Positions 1 to 8,699 of a stretch of 64,000 nt of DNA are shown piece by piece. The DNA is taken from NCBI RefSeq assembly GCF_001439695.1, contig NZ_JYLL01000027.1, positions 1 through 64,000 on the forward strand, in the 5' to 3' direction. Each line of letters starts with the position of its first letter. Within the stretch, counting starts at the first letter, position 1. Below the pieces are notes generated by a model. It had not been told where the DNA came from. It worked only from the letters and a program-made list of their open reading frames with translations, and made no database searches. Both the position numbers and the translations under genes were made by a program. This stretch comes from Pseudomonas veronii (GTDB lineage Bacteria; Pseudomonadota; Gammaproteobacteria; Pseudomonadales; Pseudomonadaceae).

Positions 1-100
1 TTGGTATTGGACTTGCCAATGAGCCAGAACAAGTCCAAGATAGCGTCCATTCCTGAGATAGGAAGCAAGGAAAACCTTTTCTAATCAAAAGGTTAGAGGC

Positions 101-127
101 TAGATTCTAGTCCCGTTTCCCGCTCCA
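101..127 (+). other. attachment-site remnant: 3' end of a tRNA-Gly(GCC)-like gene
   Basis: The last 17 bases (TCCCGTTTCCCGCTCCA) match the 3' end of Pseudomonas tRNA-Gly(GCC), including the discriminator base and CCA. Upstream, the T-arm does not pair and no proper anticodon arm can be folded, so no complete tRNA is present. P4-type integrases commonly recombine into the 3' end of tRNA genes, and an integrase start lies 236 bp downstream, so I infer that this is one att end of an island. The matching att copy was not found in the window. Confidence 0.5.
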
Positions 128-173
128 AACATAGCGCTACAGAGTTCCACTGAATTCTGTCAGCGATCGAAAC

Positions 174-195
174 AAGGACCTTCGGGTCCTTTTTT
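174..195 (+). terminator. rho-independent terminator
   Basis: A 7-bp stem (AAGGACC/GGTCCTT) with a UUCG tetraloop is followed by a run of T. It sits just after the tRNA-like 3' end and before the integrase, so it probably terminated the original tRNA transcript. Confidence 0.7.
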
Positions 196-362
196 CGTTC
201 CGGCGGGAACCGCTGACATCCAGCACCGTCCAGTGCTTTTAAATCCCGATTTAAGTCCCGAATGAGGGGCTTGGATTTGGATATGCACTGAATCGGTTTT
301 TTGCTGGAGCAGCTTGGATAGCGAGACGAGCATCCGCTCCTGACTCTGTTCAGGAGCTCGCT

Positions 363-919
363 ATGGCACTCTCGGATACGACCGTTCGGCAAGCCCGAAT
401 CACCGGCAATGACTACACGCTAGGCGACACGGATGGGCTTGCGCTCAACGTGACGGCCCGCGGCGGGAAAATCTGGCGTTTCAATACTGCTGGGCGGGCG
501 TGCAGAAGCGTATGTCTCTCGGTAGTTATCCGCAAATCAGCCTCAAAGAAGCCCGTGCGCGACGTGATGAGGCGCGCGCCTTGGTCGCCCAAGGCATCAA
601 TCCCTATGAGCACCGTAAACAGCAGCGTCGTGCTGTTCGTTTTGCGGCAGAGCAGGCCTTCGAGGCCGTGTTCAATCAATGGGTGGAGTTCCGCAGGCTA
701 AGCCTGAAGGAAGGGCGCCAGAGCACGCTCTCGCAAATCTTGAGAATCTTCAACAAAGACGTGCTGCCCACACTGGGCGGGCGGTCTATCTACGATATCA
801 ATCGTCACGATCTGCTGGATTTGCTGAGCAGGATCGAACAGCGCAAGGCCTTAACGACAGCCGAAAAATGCCGGACCTGGTTCAACCAATTGTTCCGCTA
901 TGCGTTGGTAAAAATCGAG
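363..919 (+). pseudogene. int: P4-type tyrosine integrase, 5' fragment with frameshift (copy 1)
   Basis: The N-terminal domain of a P4/CP4-57-type site-specific integrase is recognisable. It begins MALSDTTVRQAR with GDTDGLALNV, then continues in the +1 frame with QKRMSLGSYPQISLKEAR. The frame is broken near 485-500 by a one-base loss where the family normally reads a WRF-x-YxWAG segment. The reading then runs through the core-binding domain (RTWFNQLFRYALVKIE) and stops matching at 919, before any catalytic R-H-R-Y residues, where IS3-like sequence begins. A good Shine-Dalgarno (CAGGAG) precedes the ATG at 363. The gene cannot make an active recombinase. A second copy with the same frameshift lies at 4513. 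Confidence 0.85.
377..919 (+). repeat. 543-bp direct repeat, copy A (integrase)
   Basis: This matches 4513-5053 in the same orientation. The first roughly 370 bp differ by only a couple of substitutions and one 2-bp indel, whereas the last roughly 170 bp carry about sixteen substitutions. The pair brackets the chemoreceptor and the first MDR oxidoreductase. Confidence 0.9.
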
Positions 920-996
920 CATAGGCTGGAGATGTCTACGTTGCTGGGGGCAGTCCAATGAGCTTGCAAAGTGTCTAGAGAGTCCGTGGCGATTCA
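920..996 (+). mobile_element. IS3-family right-end remnant
   Basis: The segment ends in GGCGATTCA, the reverse complement of the TGAATCGCC start of a group of Pseudomonas IS3-type elements. Its final 34 bp are an imperfect inverted copy of 3108-3141. In one frame it reads a short STL-GGSPMSLQSV-stop tail resembling the C-terminus of IS3 orfB transposases (HSTLG-x-SP-x-x-F). It joins directly to the broken integrase at 919/920, so an IS right end probably truncated that gene. Confidence 0.5.
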
Positions 997-1002
997 CATC
1001 GG

Positions 1003-2925
1003 TCAAACCTTGAAGTGACTGACAAGTTGCTGTAACTGTACCCCCAGGCGCGCGAGTTCGATACTGGAGGCCGCTGTCTCCTCACTAGCTGAGGCGGTCT
1101 GCTCAGACACGTCGCGTACACTCAAAATGCTGCGGCTTATTTCCTCCGCCACCGAACTTTGTTGTACTGCGGCGGCAGCAATCTGTTGGTTCATGGCTTG
1201 AATCCCAGAAACCGTCTGAGTGATGCTAGCTAAAGATGCGCCTGCTTTACCTGCCAACGCCACAGTGCTATCGGTTAGTTCGCGGCTGCTCTGCATAATA
1301 CTGGACACCTGACGTGTTCCACCTTGCAAGCCTGCCACCAAGCTTTCTATTTCCTCAGTGGACTGCTGAGTACGCTGAGCCAGTCCTCGTACTTCGTCAG
1401 CGACCACTGCAAAACCGCGCCCTGCCTCACCTGCGCGAGCAGCCTCAATGGCCGCGTTAAGGGCCAATAAATTAGTTTGCTCAGCCACCGCCTTGATCAC
1501 GTCCATGATCTTGACGATGCGCCCACTTTCTTGTTCAAGCTTATTCATAGCTTCCGCTGAACGCCCGACTTCGCTGGACAAACGCTCAATCTGGGCGATG
1601 GCTTCCGCGACTACTTTGTCACCAGCGCGCGCCTGAGCATCGGCCTCTGATGCGGCAACGGAAGCTTGTTCCGCATTCCGCGCAACTTCATGCACAGTGG
1701 CCGACATTTCGTGCATCGCAGTAGCCACTTGGTCGGTCTCGGTTTTCTGGCTATTGACCCCAGCGCTGGTCTGCTCAGTGACAGCTGAAAGCTCTTCCGC
1801 TGCACTGGCGATCTGGGTGACTCCATCGCGGATACCACCGATCAGATCGCGCAAGGTACGACCCATGCGCTGAATACCTTGTTGCAGCACACCCAGTTCG
1901 TCTCTACGGGTCACGACCATGTTTTGCGTGAGATCGCCCGCTGCAATGCAATCGACCACAGCCAGAGTCTCCTGCAATGGGCGGGTAATCTGGCGGGTGA
2001 TTATCAGAGCTGCAAGAAGCCCCAATAACATTGCCAAAGCAGTGCAACTCAACTGCAGCGTGCGGGCCTGAGCACTATCTGTTTCAAGGGCGGCCAGCTG
2101 TCTGGCATACATTTCATCAGTCAGACGGGTGATGGCCTCTCCGAAATTGACAGTGTCCTGCACGGAGTGGTCGATAGCCCCATTACTGGCTGTAAAATCC
2201 TGCACTGAGCGGCGGTAAGCCATCAGAGCGGTTTCCAGTTGCCTGATAGGATCGGCATAGGCGGCACCAAAGGTGTTGTTGAGGGTTTCAATGCCCTTGA
2301 GCGCACTATCAAGCTGGCGGGCGGCGGCTTGTTCCGTAGTGCTGTTGGGATTGCCGGTGTAGCCACGAACTTCATAACGCACCAGCGCGACATCCTCTTT
2401 GGCCTTGAGGATGACTTTGTATAACTCATAACGGCGCTGATCAGAGACTGGCATTGCTTCTACGTCATTGATGAGCTTGGCAATCAGCGCGGCGCCTTTG
2501 ACCGCATTGGTGGCCATTTCCTTACGGGTGGCCGCACTATTGCGATAGGCCTCGCGCATCGTATTAATTGCCATTTGATACTGAGTGGTGGCTTGGTTGA
2601 TCAGCGCAAGACTTTGCAAGTTTTCAGGTAGCTGCAGTTCTTTTGCGAGGCTTTTTTGCTTGGCGACAAACAGTTCCAGCGCATCCTGGATCAATGCACC
2701 TTGTTGCTCGTCACCCTTGTCCACCTGATACTGAAAACGGGCCCTCCGTAGATGATCAAGACGGTTGCCGAGTTCGGTGATGCCGGCCATTCGATTACTA
2801 CGGTCAATCATTTTTCCCAAGCTGAACCAGCTGGTCGCGGCAAGGATGGCGGTTAGAAGGAGTACAACAGCAAAGCCCAAGGCCAGCTTGAGCATGACGC
2901 TGATATTCGCGAGCCAAGAGTTCAT
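1003..2925 (-). CDS. methyl-accepting chemotaxis protein, McpS-like (HBM sensor)
   Basis: This 640-residue inner-membrane chemoreceptor has a first transmembrane helix at about 12-32, a periplasmic all-helical domain of about 260 residues, a second helix at about 293-313, HAMP to about 365, and a signalling domain with the hairpin tip EQTNLLALNAAIEAARAGE. The N-terminus and sensor length match the helical bimodular (HBM) receptors typified by P. putida McpS, which bind TCA-cycle acids; the ligand here is inferred only from that resemblance. There is no C-terminal CheR-docking pentapeptide (it ends SHFKV). The start has a good ribosome site (AAAGGAACGCT). The gene is intact but lies between two IS3-type ends and between the integrase repeats, which suggests it arrived as a cargo gene. 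Confidence 0.88.
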   Translation of the reverse strand: MNSWLANISVMLKLALGFAVVLLLTAILAATSWFSLGKMIDRSNRMAGITELGNRLDHLRRARFQYQVDKGDEQQGALIQDALELFVAKQKSLAKELQLPENLQSLALINQATTQYQMAINTMREAYRNSAATRKEMATNAVKGAALIAKLINDVEAMPVSDQRRYELYKVILKAKEDVALVRYEVRGYTGNPNSTTEQAAARQLDSALKGIETLNNTFGAAYADPIRQLETALMAYRRSVQDFTASNGAIDHSVQDTVNFGEAITRLTDEMYARQLAALETDSAQARTLQLSCTALAMLLGLLAALIITRQITRPLQETLAVVDCIAAGDLTQNMVVTRRDELGVLQQGIQRMGRTLRDLIGGIRDGVTQIASAAEELSAVTEQTSAGVNSQKTETDQVATAMHEMSATVHEVARNAEQASVAASEADAQARAGDKVVAEAIAQIERLSSEVGRSAEAMNKLEQESGRIVKIMDVIKAVAEQTNLLALNAAIEAARAGEAGRGFAVVADEVRGLAQRTQQSTEEIESLVAGLQGGTRQVSSIMQSSRELTDSTVALAGKAGASLASITQTVSGIQAMNQQIAAAAVQQSSVAEEISRSILSVRDVSEQTASASEETAASSIELARLGVQLQQLVSHFKV

Positions 2926-3467
2926 AGCGTTCCTTTGGTAATCAGCCGTGACCGATGAAAACTGGCGCGGTCATCTGAGAAGGGGGGGTAGGTATAATCA
3001 ATATTGATATGGATGATTGGATGAATATAGCACAGTGATGGCGCAGTGCCATCACGAGCTTTTAATGATTTCGACGATACGTGTCAGAATGGCGACAGCT
3101 AGAAAAATGAATCGCCCAGGATTCTCTAGACACCTTGCAAAAAGTTATACAAGGCGCTCGATTTCGTAAAAGGGTGGTGGCCGGCCTATGCAAGTCGGCA
3201 TGCAATCCTACCGATCAATCACTACGCTCCACCCTGAAGCCTCTCTAGGTGGTTTTGACATCTGCCGCACTCAGGAGAAAGTCCGGTTAGCGCATTGCTT
3301 TCAAGACAGGATAGTTGCAGAGGTCGCATACGCCGTCATGAACAGTGAGAGGCAACTATTGTGGGTGGGTTTTTCCAACATTGAGGTCTGAATGACGAAC
3401 CTTGCAAGCAGTGAAGAGCTAATCACATGGCGAACCTTAAGGTCTTCTCATGCACAGTTATGCGCGC
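2926..3467. other. intergenic stretch with IS remnant
   Basis: The 542 bp between the chemoreceptor and the oxidoreductase contain the IS3-like end at 3108-3141. A short open frame at 3188-3391 (67 codons) has no recognisable domain and no convincing ribosome site. I see no RNA gene or intact coding sequence and read it as rearrangement debris. Confidence 0.5.
3108..3141 (+). mobile_element. IS3-family left-end remnant
   Basis: It begins TGAATCGCCCAGG and contains TTCTCTAGACACCTTGCAA. It is an imperfect inverted repeat of 963-996 (about 29 of 34 positions). It resembles the terminal repeats of IS3-type elements, but no transposase frame follows. Confidence 0.5.
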
Positions 3468-4478
3468 TTAGATATCCAGACAAATTTTGCCGAAATGCTT
3501 GTTGGTTTCCTGATACTTGAACGCTTCGACAATCTCGTTCAAAGGGAAATGACGATCAATAATCGGACGCATACCATTAGCATTGATGGCTCGGATCATG
3601 TCTTGCTGCTGGCTGCGGCTGCCCACCAATACACCCTGCAGACGTACTTGCTTGATCAGTGCGGGTACAAAATTCATTGCACCGCTTACGCCACTCAGTA
3701 TCCCGATGATGGAGATGTGACCAGCAACCCGAGTTGCAACCATCGATTGCTCGAGAGTCGCGGGGCCGCCGACTTCTATGATGTGATCAACACCACGGCC
3801 ACCCGTTAGAGCGCGTGCAGTTTCACCCCAGTTAAGGTCTTTGCGGTAATTGATCACATGATCAGCGCCTAGTCCTTTCAGACGTTCAAGTTTTTCGTCG
3901 CTTGAAGAGGTAGCAATGACGGTAGCGCCGGCCAATTTAGCGAACTGCAGAGCGAAAATTGAAACGCCGCCAGTGCCTTGGACGAGCACGGTGTCGCCCG
4001 GCTTGAGTGAGTCATCGGCCATCAGGGCGCGCCATGCAGTAAGGCCGGCAGTGGTGAGCGTGGACGCTTCAGCATGGCTGTATCCGATAGGCGCGAGAGT
4101 GAACGATGTGGCTTTGGCCGTCACTTGCTCACGAGCGTAGCCGTCAATGCCATCACCTGGCACGCTAACAAAACCCTCAACCAGTGGCGCACCATTGATC
4201 CACTCAGGGAAGAATGTACTAACGACCGAGTCACCCACCTTGAATTCAGTGACATCTTCGCCGACAGCAATGACTTCACCTGCGCCGTCGGCCATGGGGA
4301 TGCGTTTTTCACTAGGCCCCCACATACCGCTGACCACCGCGAAGTCGTGGTAGTTGAGCGAGTTGGCGTGAAGGCGCACCGTGATTTCGCCGCGCGCTGC
4401 GGCCCGTACTTCGCTACTGCCAACCACAACCTTTTCATAGCCGCCACCGGGTTGGACGAAGATAGTTTTACTGCTCAT
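3468..4478 (-). CDS. zinc-less MDR alcohol dehydrogenase / quinone oxidoreductase-like
   Basis: This 336-residue cytoplasmic medium-chain dehydrogenase/reductase has an N-terminal GroES-like domain (RLHANSLNYHDFAV, about 35-50), a DGAGEVIAVG segment, a Rossmann fold with VLVQGTGGVSIFALQFAK (about 162-180), and a conserved C-terminal HFGKICLDI. The catalytic- and structural-zinc cysteines of class III ADHs are absent, so a quinone- or enone-reductase type is likely. The start has a strong ribosome site (AAGGAA). The closest relative in the window is the gene at 6224-7240, with the same architecture (SLN-x-x-D, FFPEWIDG/FFPEWING). It lies between the two integrase repeats. The substrate is unknown. 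Confidence 0.85.
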   Translation of the reverse strand: MSSKTIFVQPGGGYEKVVVGSSEVRAAARGEITVRLHANSLNYHDFAVVSGMWGPSEKRIPMADGAGEVIAVGEDVTEFKVGDSVVSTFFPEWINGAPLVEGFVSVPGDGIDGYAREQVTAKATSFTLAPIGYSHAEASTLTTAGLTAWRALMADDSLKPGDTVLVQGTGGVSIFALQFAKLAGATVIATSSSDEKLERLKGLGADHVINYRKDLNWGETARALTGGRGVDHIIEVGGPATLEQSMVATRVAGHISIIGILSGVSGAMNFVPALIKQVRLQGVLVGSRSQQQDMIRAINANGMRPIIDRHFPLNEIVEAFKYQETNKHFGKICLDI

Positions 4479-4512
4479 AGGGGATTCCTTGTGTTTTCTA
4501 ATTACGCGAAAT

Positions 4513-5053
4513 TACGACCGTTCGGCAAGCCTGAATCACCGGCAATGACTACACGCTAGGCGACACGGATGGGCTTGCGCTCAACGTGACGGCCCGCGGC
4601 GGGAAAATCTGGCGTTTCAATACTGCTGGGCGGGCGTGCAGAAGCGTATGTCTCTCGGTAGTTATCCGCAAATCAGCCTCAAAGAAGCCCGTGCGCGACG
4701 TGATGAGGCGCGCCTTGGTCGCCCAAGGCATCAATCCCTATGAGCACCGTAAGCAGCAGCGTCGTGCTGTTCGTTTTGCGGCAGAGCAGGCCTTCGAGGC
4801 CGTGTTCAATCAATGGGTGGAGTTCCGCAGGCTAAGCCTGAAGGAAGGGCGCCAGAGCACGCTCTCGCAAATCTTGAGAATCTTCAATAAAAACGTCCTG
4901 CCCATACTGGGTGGATGGTCTATCTACGACATCAATCGTCGCGATCTGCTGGATTTGCTGAGCAGGATCGAACAGCGCAAGGCCTTATCGACAGCTGAAA
5001 AGTGTCGGACCTGGTTTAATCAATTGTTCCGCTATGCGTTGGTAAAAATCGAG
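4513..5053 (+). repeat. 541-bp direct repeat, copy B (integrase)
   Basis: This is the direct copy of 377-919. It lacks the first 14 bp of the gene including the start codon, and it has lost one GC pair from a GCGCGC run near 4707, which puts the frame back on track after the shared upstream frameshift. Confidence 0.9.
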
Positions 5054-5505
5054 GGGTTAGAACACAATCCGGCTTCAGGCCTGGATGTGGTTGCACTTCG
5101 CAAACCTCCTGTTACTCACAATCCATTTCTCCGTATGGAGGAGTTCCCGGCCTTGATGGCTGCTCTTCGAAACTACGGTGGCGCCAACCAAACTCGGCTT
5201 GGCCTTCGGTTGTTGCTGCTGACCGGTGTCCGCACGGGCGAGTTGCGGCTGGCGACACCCGACCAGTTCGATTTGGAGAAGCGCTTGTGGATCATACCGG
5301 CGGAAGTGGTGAAACAACTCCAGCTAGCGATGTGCAAGCCAGGTAAGCAGATCCAAAACGTACCGCCTTATATCGTGCCACTGTCGGTGCAGGCGCTGGA
5401 GATAGTGCGCCATTTGTTGGACCAGGTTGTCCCCGCGCAGCGCTACTTATTTGCGCATCGAAGCGACCTGAGCAAGCGCATCAGTGAGAACACTCTGAAT
5501 GGCGC
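4513..5505 (+). pseudogene. int: P4-type tyrosine integrase, copy 2 (no start, truncated catalytic domain)
   Basis: This continues the integrase further than copy 1, through the catalytic domain up to LTGVRTGELRLATPDQF (the first catalytic Arg, in TGVRTGELR) and LFAHRSDLSKRISENTLNGA. Homology stops near 5505, so the H-x-x-R box and the nucleophile Tyr are missing. The start codon is missing as well. It carries the same upstream frameshift as copy 1, but a 2-bp deletion about 90 bp later restores the frame, leaving a scrambled patch of roughly 40 residues. It is non-functional. At the 3' end it is fused to part of an unrelated reductase gene. Confidence 0.85.
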
Positions 5506-5712
5506 TACTGTGTCGATGCGAATGTGCTGGAGACGTCGGGTACTCGGATCGGCATGCCGATCGCTGTTGGACTGGTCAGCGACGCGGGTTGCGATCCGGT
5601 CGAGACGGGCAATTTGGCCTCGGTCCTGCCTTTTCAGCAGGGTGGGCCGTGTTGGCGAGCGCACCTTACTGCTCCCCAATTGCGTCGTCGTCTGAGTCTG
5701 TCTGACGCATAA
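5506..5712 (+). pseudogene. C-terminal fragment of an F420-type NADP reductase-like gene
   Basis: From 5512, in a frame different from the integrase, about 66 codons read MPIAVGLVSDAGCDPV, then TGNLASVLPFQQGGPCW, and end at a natural stop at 5712. This pattern (DAG-x-x-PV, GNLA, FQ-x-GGP-x-WR, LTA-x-x-LR) resembles the C-terminus of bacterial proteins related to coenzyme-F420-dependent NADP reductases. No N-terminal part exists here, since upstream sequence is integrase. It is probably the tail of a gene cut by a rearrangement. Confidence 0.5.
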
Positions 5713-5754
5713 CCCATCACCATTTTTCCGAGTGTCCCGACGTGTGGTGATGGG
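5713..5754. other. inverted repeat after the reductase fragment
   Basis: A 9-bp perfect stem (CCCATCACC/GGTGATGGG) with a 24-base loop starts right after the stop codon of the fragment. There is no T run; it may be a residual terminator. Confidence 0.3.
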
Positions 5755-5894
5755 CGATCAGGTGACCGGGACTGCCACGTGACCTAGCGAAAAAGCTCGC
5801 AGGTTCCCCTGCGCGCTTCATTTCCTGATTAGTAAGCCTAGGTAAGTGTCCTTCGACGGCCGACACAGGGTTCTGGATATCCTCGGTAGGCGTT

Positions 5895-6185
5895 CTAACT
5901 TACTCCGTCTACGACAAACCCTCGATAGACTGCACCCTTGAGCCTGTGTCCAACGATGGACTGATACGCATCGCCGTGATACCAGGCCTTGGCTTCGTCG
6001 AATGTCGGGAAGGAGAAAAGTACAACGCCTTCTGGTAATTCCCCTTCAAACGCCTCAATCCGTTGATAGGCTGAAAGCATCGTGGACTGCAGGCCGGCAA
6101 GAGCAATGGTGGCTTTTTGTGCATAGATATCAAGCTCATGCTGATCGAGCGTTTTCTCTCGGATGAAGATTACATAAGCAGTCAT
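5895..6185 (-). CDS. DUF1330 domain protein
   Basis: This 96-residue protein has the ferredoxin-like DUF1330 pattern: MTAYVIFIRE at the start, a central GELPEGVVLFSFPTFDEAKAWY, and a terminal GHRLKGAVYRGFVVDG. Such proteins are small cytoplasmic dimers of unproven function, often next to oxidoreductases. It has a ribosome site (GGGACA) and lies 38 bp downstream of the MDR oxidoreductase on the same strand, so the two probably form an operon that the divergent LysR regulator may control. Confidence 0.8.
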   Translation of the reverse strand: MTAYVIFIREKTLDQHELDIYAQKATIALAGLQSTMLSAYQRIEAFEGELPEGVVLFSFPTFDEAKAWYHGDAYQSIVGHRLKGAVYRGFVVDGVS

Positions 6186-6223
6186 GATCTGTCCCGTTAG
6201 CTATCGTTGACTGGGTCATCACA

Positions 6224-7240
6224 TCAGTGGCTGATAACGACCTTGCCAAAGACGTCACGTGTCATGAGTTTTTCATACGCCCGCTTGGCGTCCCCAAACT
6301 CAAAACGACTGTCGATTACAGGGCTGATTCCATGTGCGGCGATGCCTGCGATCAAATCTTCCAGATCTTGTCGACTGCCCAGGGCGATAGGCTGGTATCG
6401 CGCCTGGCTCATGAACATGGACATGAAGTCGACGCTGCCTTCCAAGCCCGCGAGTACCCCAACCATCGAAACCTGGCCACCCACCGCAATGGCTTTGACC
6501 GACTCCTGGAAAGTGCCTGAGCCACCCACCTCAACGATGCGATTGACGCCATTGCCGTTGGTAAGCGCCCGGACCTGCTGCGACCATGCGGGATGGGTTT
6601 TGTAGTTGATGATGTCGGCTACGCCCAACAGCTTGAGCTGTTCGGACTTCTCATCGCTGGATGTCGTGGCAATGACGCGCGCGCCCAGCGCTTTTGCAAA
6701 CTGGATGGCGAACAACGAGACGCCTCCCGTTCCCTGTGTCAGTACCGTGTCGCCTGCGCTTACTCCTTTGACCGCAGACCACGCAGTGACCGCAGCACAA
6801 GGTAGGGTAGCGGCCTCTTCAAAGCTCAGACTGCCAGGAATGTGTGCCAGAGCGTTTTCTGATGTGACGCGGTAATCTGCCAGCCAGCCGTCGACATCAT
6901 ATGAATACTGGGAATACTTTCCGGTGAACGGCCCGTCAATCCATTCAGGGAAGAATGAGTTCACGACTCGATCCCCAGTGACGAAGCGAGTCACTCCCTC
7001 GCCAACGGCGATCACCTCACCTGCACCATCGGAAAGAGGGATGGTGCCCGATGGTACGGGCGCTGTGTAGTGTCCTTGCAGAATGAGGATGTCTCGGAAA
7101 TTCAACGAGGAGGCGCGTACGCGGACGACGACTTCGCCTGAGGCCGGAGTCGGAATCGCTATGGCACCGTTGACAAGGCCATCGAGCCCGCCAAATTTTT
7201 CGAGGTGATAGGCGCGGTTTTGTTTGGTTTCAGCATTCAT
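6224..7240 (-). CDS. zinc-less MDR alcohol dehydrogenase / quinone oxidoreductase-like
   Basis: This protein of 338 residues starts at 7240 (MNAETKQNRAYHLEKFGG), where AAAGGA sits 8 bases upstream; an upstream in-frame ATG at 7270 lacks such a site. Its domains are a GroES-like N-terminus (RASSLNFRDILILQGHY), DGAGEVIAVGEG, a nucleotide-binding loop TQGTGGVSLFAIQFAK, and a C-terminus DVFGKVVISH. Zinc ligands are missing. It resembles the gene at 3468-4478 along its whole length. It is divergent from a LysR regulator 88 bp away and followed by the DUF1330 gene. The probable role is NADPH-dependent reduction of a quinone or activated carbonyl, with unknown substrate. Confidence 0.87.
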   Translation of the reverse strand: MNAETKQNRAYHLEKFGGLDGLVNGAIAIPTPASGEVVVRVRASSLNFRDILILQGHYTAPVPSGTIPLSDGAGEVIAVGEGVTRFVTGDRVVNSFFPEWIDGPFTGKYSQYSYDVDGWLADYRVTSENALAHIPGSLSFEEAATLPCAAVTAWSAVKGVSAGDTVLTQGTGGVSLFAIQFAKALGARVIATTSSDEKSEQLKLLGVADIINYKTHPAWSQQVRALTNGNGVNRIVEVGGSGTFQESVKAIAVGGQVSMVGVLAGLEGSVDFMSMFMSQARYQPIALGSRQDLEDLIAGIAAHGISPVIDSRFEFGDAKRAYEKLMTRDVFGKVVISH

Positions 7241-7328
7241 GAAGCAGTCCTTTCTAGGGGGTTGATACATTATTTTCCCCTTGAATGCCGTGGTTGATAA
7301 TCCACTGCCACCTACTCATACTGTTTAG

Positions 7329-8234
7329 ATGAACTACACAATCGGACGCGGTGAGTTAGATGGGGTTCTCGTGTTCTTGGCGGTCGCCGAGGCGCGCGGC
7401 TTCCGGGCGGCTGCGCGCCGCCTTGGCATTACGCCATCAGCTGTTAGTCAGGCGATACGCACATTCGAACAGCGAGTGGGAGTGCCACTGCTGGCACGAA
7501 CTACCAGAAGCGTCGGACTGACTGAGGCTGGAGCAAGACTGCTGCTTCAAGTGCGGCCTGCTGCTCAGCAGGTACTTCTGGGAATTGAGTCCGCGCGTAA
7601 CTTCGGTGAGTCTGTAACCGGGCTGCTTCGAATCAGTGTTCCCAGGCCAAGTGTTCCTATGCTGACAGAACGCTTCGTGCCTGGGTTCCTTAGCGCGAAC
7701 CCGGGAATACAGCTTGAATTTGTCGGTGATGATCACCTGGTGGACATCATTGATGAAGGTTGCGATGCCGGAGTACGACCGCGTTCATATGTACACGCTG
7801 ATATGGTTGCGGTACCTCTGACCGCTGAGGAACCCAGCATTGTGGTCGGCTCACCGTCCCTGATCGCGCGCTATGCGCGGCCTCTGCTACCTGATGATAT
7901 CTTGGGCCTGCCGTGCATCACCTATCGGCAGGCGGGTATTGTGCTGGACAGCTGGACATTCAGCGTCTCGGGCGAAAGACACGTAGTGCGCGTCCGTGGT
8001 CCGTTGATACTGGATGATGTGGCCGCTTGTATTCACGCCGCGGAGCGAGGGGTCGGATTGTTCATGCTTCCGCGATCTCTCGTTGCGCGCCATATCCACG
8101 CTGGAACACTTGAAGTCTTACTCGAAAGCTTCTCGGTGACCTTTCCCGGATTGGCGCTTTATTATCCCAGTCGGCGAAATGTGCTGCCCAAACTTCGTGC
8201 ATTCATCGACTATGTTTTAGTCGGCAGACCTTAA
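7329..8234 (+). CDS. LysR-family transcriptional regulator
   Basis: This 301-residue regulator has an N-terminal winged helix-turn-helix (residues about 8-66, with FRAAARRLGITPSAVSQAIRTFE) and a periplasmic-binding-like effector domain (GLLRISVPRPSVPMLTERFVP onward). It is divergently transcribed from the oxidoreductase/DUF1330 pair, the usual arrangement for a LysR protein and its target. The effector cannot be predicted. The C-terminus looks complete. Confidence 0.88.
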   Translation: MNYTIGRGELDGVLVFLAVAEARGFRAAARRLGITPSAVSQAIRTFEQRVGVPLLARTTRSVGLTEAGARLLLQVRPAAQQVLLGIESARNFGESVTGLLRISVPRPSVPMLTERFVPGFLSANPGIQLEFVGDDHLVDIIDEGCDAGVRPRSYVHADMVAVPLTAEEPSIVVGSPSLIARYARPLLPDDILGLPCITYRQAGIVLDSWTFSVSGERHVVRVRGPLILDDVAACIHAAERGVGLFMLPRSLVARHIHAGTLEVLLESFSVTFPGLALYYPSRRNVLPKLRAFIDYVLVGRP

Positions 8235-8414
8235 GGGCATTGCAGTTGCTCGGTATGCGAGCCAGGAAGTGAAATGCACCTCGCATTGCAGGCTCCTCCT
8301 TTTGTAGTGTGCAAGAGTGAGCGAGGCGCTGAGCGCCATAGGTGATCCCTAAATGCCAGGCTTTCAAATTCGGGTGATTGTTGCGCTCCTACGCATGACC
8401 CGGCGAAAACGAAT

Positions 8415-8606
8415 TTGCGGTTCTCTCGAAGCGTTGTTCGAAGGTATTTAAAAGTGCGCAAGATGGGCCCGGCCAGGCTTACACATCGAATGATGGGGAA
8501 CGTCCAGGTAGAACATCGAATCGTGGATGGAGTTGAGGTGTATCGGTTGCCCCCTCATGCTCCCGATGTTTCAGCAAAGCACGTTTTGTATCTGCACGGA
8601 GGGGCA
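8415..8606 (+). pseudogene. alpha/beta hydrolase (HSL-type) N-terminal fragment
   Basis: About 64 codons lead to VLYLHGGA, the oxyanion-hole HGG motif of hormone-sensitive-lipase-type hydrolases, preceded by a typical cap segment (DGVEVYRLPPHAPDVSAKH). Similarity stops immediately after HGGA and the frame ends six codons later. The nucleophile elbow and the rest of the catalytic domain are absent. Confidence 0.55.
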
Positions 8607-8699
8607 TGCATATGCCCTCTGTGAAATCCGCCTTGATTCCGTTGTCTCCGTAATGACCGCGCACGCTGACGGTCACGTCCAATTTCCCAAGGTATCCCC

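Noticed and set aside
1..127. Complete tRNA gene
   Set aside because: Only the last 17 bases match tRNA-Gly. The T-arm does not pair and the upstream hairpin has no valid 7-base anticodon loop.
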